Assembly (NCBI RefSeq): GCF_004959775.1
Contig: NZ_SJZG01000001.1
Location: forward strand, 618,104-682,103
Length of the DNA: 64,000 bases
Direction: 5' to 3'
Source of the DNA: Agromyces sp. H66
GTDB lineage: Bacteria > Actinomycetota > Actinomycetes > Actinomycetales > Microbacteriaceae
Shown here: piece by piece, positions 62,675 to 64,000 of the stretch
How positions within the stretch are numbered: the stretch's first letter is position 1
How the letters are laid out: every line of letters starts with the position of its first letter
Position numbers and translations under genes: made by a program
The notes under the pieces: model-generated
Seen by the model: only the letters and a program-made list of their open reading frames with translations
Databases searched by the model: none
Told to the model about the DNA's origin: nothing

Positions 62675-64000
62675 ATTCTGCTGCACCATCCGAGGCTCGC
62701 GCGCGCCTCGACGCCATCGTGAAGGCCTACGACGTCCGCGGCATCGTGGGGGAGGGTCTCACCGTCGCGACGGTCGAAGCGCTCGGTGCGGCGTTCGTCG
62801 ACGAGGTCGGAGCGGCGGGCGGCCGCATCGTGGTCGGCCACGACATGCGCGATTCGTCTCCCGGCTTCGCGACCGCCTTCGCGCGCGGTGCGACGCGACG
62901 CGGCGCCGACGTCGTGGCCATCGGCCTCTGCTCCACCGACGAGACCTACTTCGCCTCGGGTTCGATGAACGCGCCGGCGGCCATGTTCACCGCGAGCCAC
63001 AACCCCGCCGCCTACAACGGCATCAAGTTCTCGCGCGCGGGCGCCCAAGGCATCTCGCTCGACACCGGGCTCGCCGCCATCCGCGACCGGGCCGCCGACC
63101 ACCTCGAGCAGGGCATCGCGGATGCCCCGACCACGGGTTCGGTCGTCGAGGTCGACGTGCTCCACGACTACGCGGCCCACCTCCGCTCACTCGTCGACCT
63201 CAGCGGCATCCGACCGCTCAAGATCGTCGTCGACGCCGGCAACGGCATGGGCGGCCTCACGGTGCCGGCCGTGCTCGGCGAGGCCGCCGGCCTGCCCGCG
63301 CTGCCCCTCGAGATCGTGCCGCTGTACTTCGAGCTCGACGGCACGTTCCCGAACCACGAGGCGAACCCGCTCGAGCCCGCCAACCTCGTCGACCTGCAGC
63401 GCGCCGTCGTCGAGCACGGCGCCGACCTCGGGCTCGCCTTCGACGGCGACGCCGACCGCTGCTTCGTCGTCGACGAACGGGGCGAGGCGGTCACCCCGTC
63501 GGCGATCGCCGCGATCGTGGCGCTGCGCGAGATCGCGCGCGTGCGCGCCGCGGGCGAGCACGATGTCGTCGTGATCCACAACCTCATCACCTCGCGCATC
63601 GTGCCCGAGGTGATCGAGGAGGCCGGGGCGCTCGCGGTGCGCACCCGCGTGGGCCACTCGCTCATCAAGGACCGCATGGCGGAGACCGGCGCGGTCTTCG
63701 GCGGCGAGCACTCGGCGCACTACTACTTCCGCGACTTCTGGGGCGCCGACAACGGCATGCTCGCGGCCATGCACGTGCTCGCCGAGCTGGGGGCGCAGGA
63801 GGCCCCGCTCTCCGAGTTCGCGGCACGGTTCGACCCCTACGCGCTCTCGGGCGAGATCAACTCGACCGTCTCCGACGTGCCCGCGGCGTACACGCGCATC
63901 GTCGAGGCGTTCACCGGCCGCGCCGACTTCGACGAGCTCGACGGACTCACGGTCACGGGCATCACCGCGGGCGACGAGCCGTTCTGGTGGTTCAACGTGC
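62671..64000 (+). CDS. manB: Phosphomannomutase/phosphoglucomutase, 3' part beyond window
   Basis: 443 residues are visible before the window end. KAYDVRGIVGEGLTVATVEA starts domain 1, FTASHNPAAYNGIKFSRAG near residue 110 carries the phosphoserine, LAFDGDADRCFVVDERG near 255 is the magnesium site, and FGGEHSAHYYFRDFWGADNG near 350 is the sugar-binding loop. It isomerises mannose-6-P and mannose-1-P (and perhaps the glucose esters), joining manA to GDP-mannose synthesis. Start GTG at 62671 overlaps the DUF3499 stop. Confidence 0.94.
   Translation, partial: MNSAAPSEARARLDAIVKAYDVRGIVGEGLTVATVEALGAAFVDEVGAAGGRIVVGHDMRDSSPGFATAFARGATRRGADVVAIGLCSTDETYFASGSMNAPAAMFTASHNPAAYNGIKFSRAGAQGISLDTGLAAIRDRAADHLEQGIADAPTTGSVVEVDVLHDYAAHLRSLVDLSGIRPLKIVVDAGNGMGGLTVPAVLGEAAGLPALPLEIVPLYFELDGTFPNHEANPLEPANLVDLQRAVVEHGADLGLAFDGDADRCFVVDERGEAVTPSAIAAIVALREIARVRAAGEHDVVVIHNLITSRIVPEVIEEAGALAVRTRVGHSLIKDRMAETGAVFGGEHSAHYYFRDFWGADNGMLAAMHVLAELGAQEAPLSEFAARFDPYALSGEINSTVSDVPAAYTRIVEAFTGRADFDELDGLTVTGITAGDEPFWWFNV

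Overview
The window is a high-GC chromosomal segment of an actinobacterium. A whiB2-type regulator next to a DUF5719/DUF3499/phosphomannomutase block, together with galactofuran genes, points to the family Microbacteriaceae (Agromyces-like). That placement is inference from gene content and protein style; no rRNA or tRNA gene was recognised.

Layout. (1) About 1-24.7 kb is a cell-surface polysaccharide locus: UDP-GlcNAc 2-epimerase and UDP-ManNAc-type dehydrogenase, a complete dTDP-L-rhamnose set (rfbC-rfbA divergent from rfbB-rfbD), UDP-galactopyranose mutase with GlfT2-type galactofuranosyltransferase, two Wzx-like flippases, several glycosyltransferases, two membrane acyltransferases and a secreted protein with three CWB2 wall-anchoring repeats. 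(2) About 24.7-42.8 kb continues the theme with a LicD-methyltransferase fusion, a TagGH/Wzm-Wzt type ABC exporter, two tandem O-antigen-ligase-like proteins, a Bcs1-like bifunctional CDP-ribitol synthase, two acyltransferase-SGNH fusions, a hexapeptide acetyltransferase and more glycosyltransferases. Phosphomannose isomerase (manA) closes it. Together these suggest a rhamnose-, galactofuranose- and ManNAc/ManNAcA-containing wall glycopolymer with acetyl and perhaps ribitol-phosphate decoration.

(3) About 44.1-44.8 kb holds a PadR regulator and its membrane-protein partner with a visible operator. (4) 45.2-54.6 kb is a scarred accessory island. It carries the C-terminal part of an RHS/YD-repeat polymorphic toxin, three further broken toxin tails each followed by an immunity-type gene, an orphan barstar, IS5-, IS3- and IS256-family pieces, a 230-bp duplication containing a toxin-antitoxin promoter, a HigBA-type module and an HTH/nucleotidyltransferase module. 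It is bounded by two copies of the 3' end of a glxA-type regulator gene, one a 250-bp fragment and the other the end of the intact gene, so the island looks inserted at, or rearranged around, that gene end.

(5) About 55.6-64 kb is ordinary core chromosome: galE, whiB2, a very large glycosyltransferase-membrane protein, a DUF5719 protein, a metallopeptidase-family protein without its usual motif, DUF3499 and phosphomannomutase (cut by the window end). ManA and the phosphomannomutase would join fructose-6-P to mannose-1-P metabolism.

Regulatory style: a TANNNT -10 hexamer lies 6-9 nt before the start codon of at least thirteen genes, so leaderless transcripts appear common here, and this spacing was used to choose several starts.
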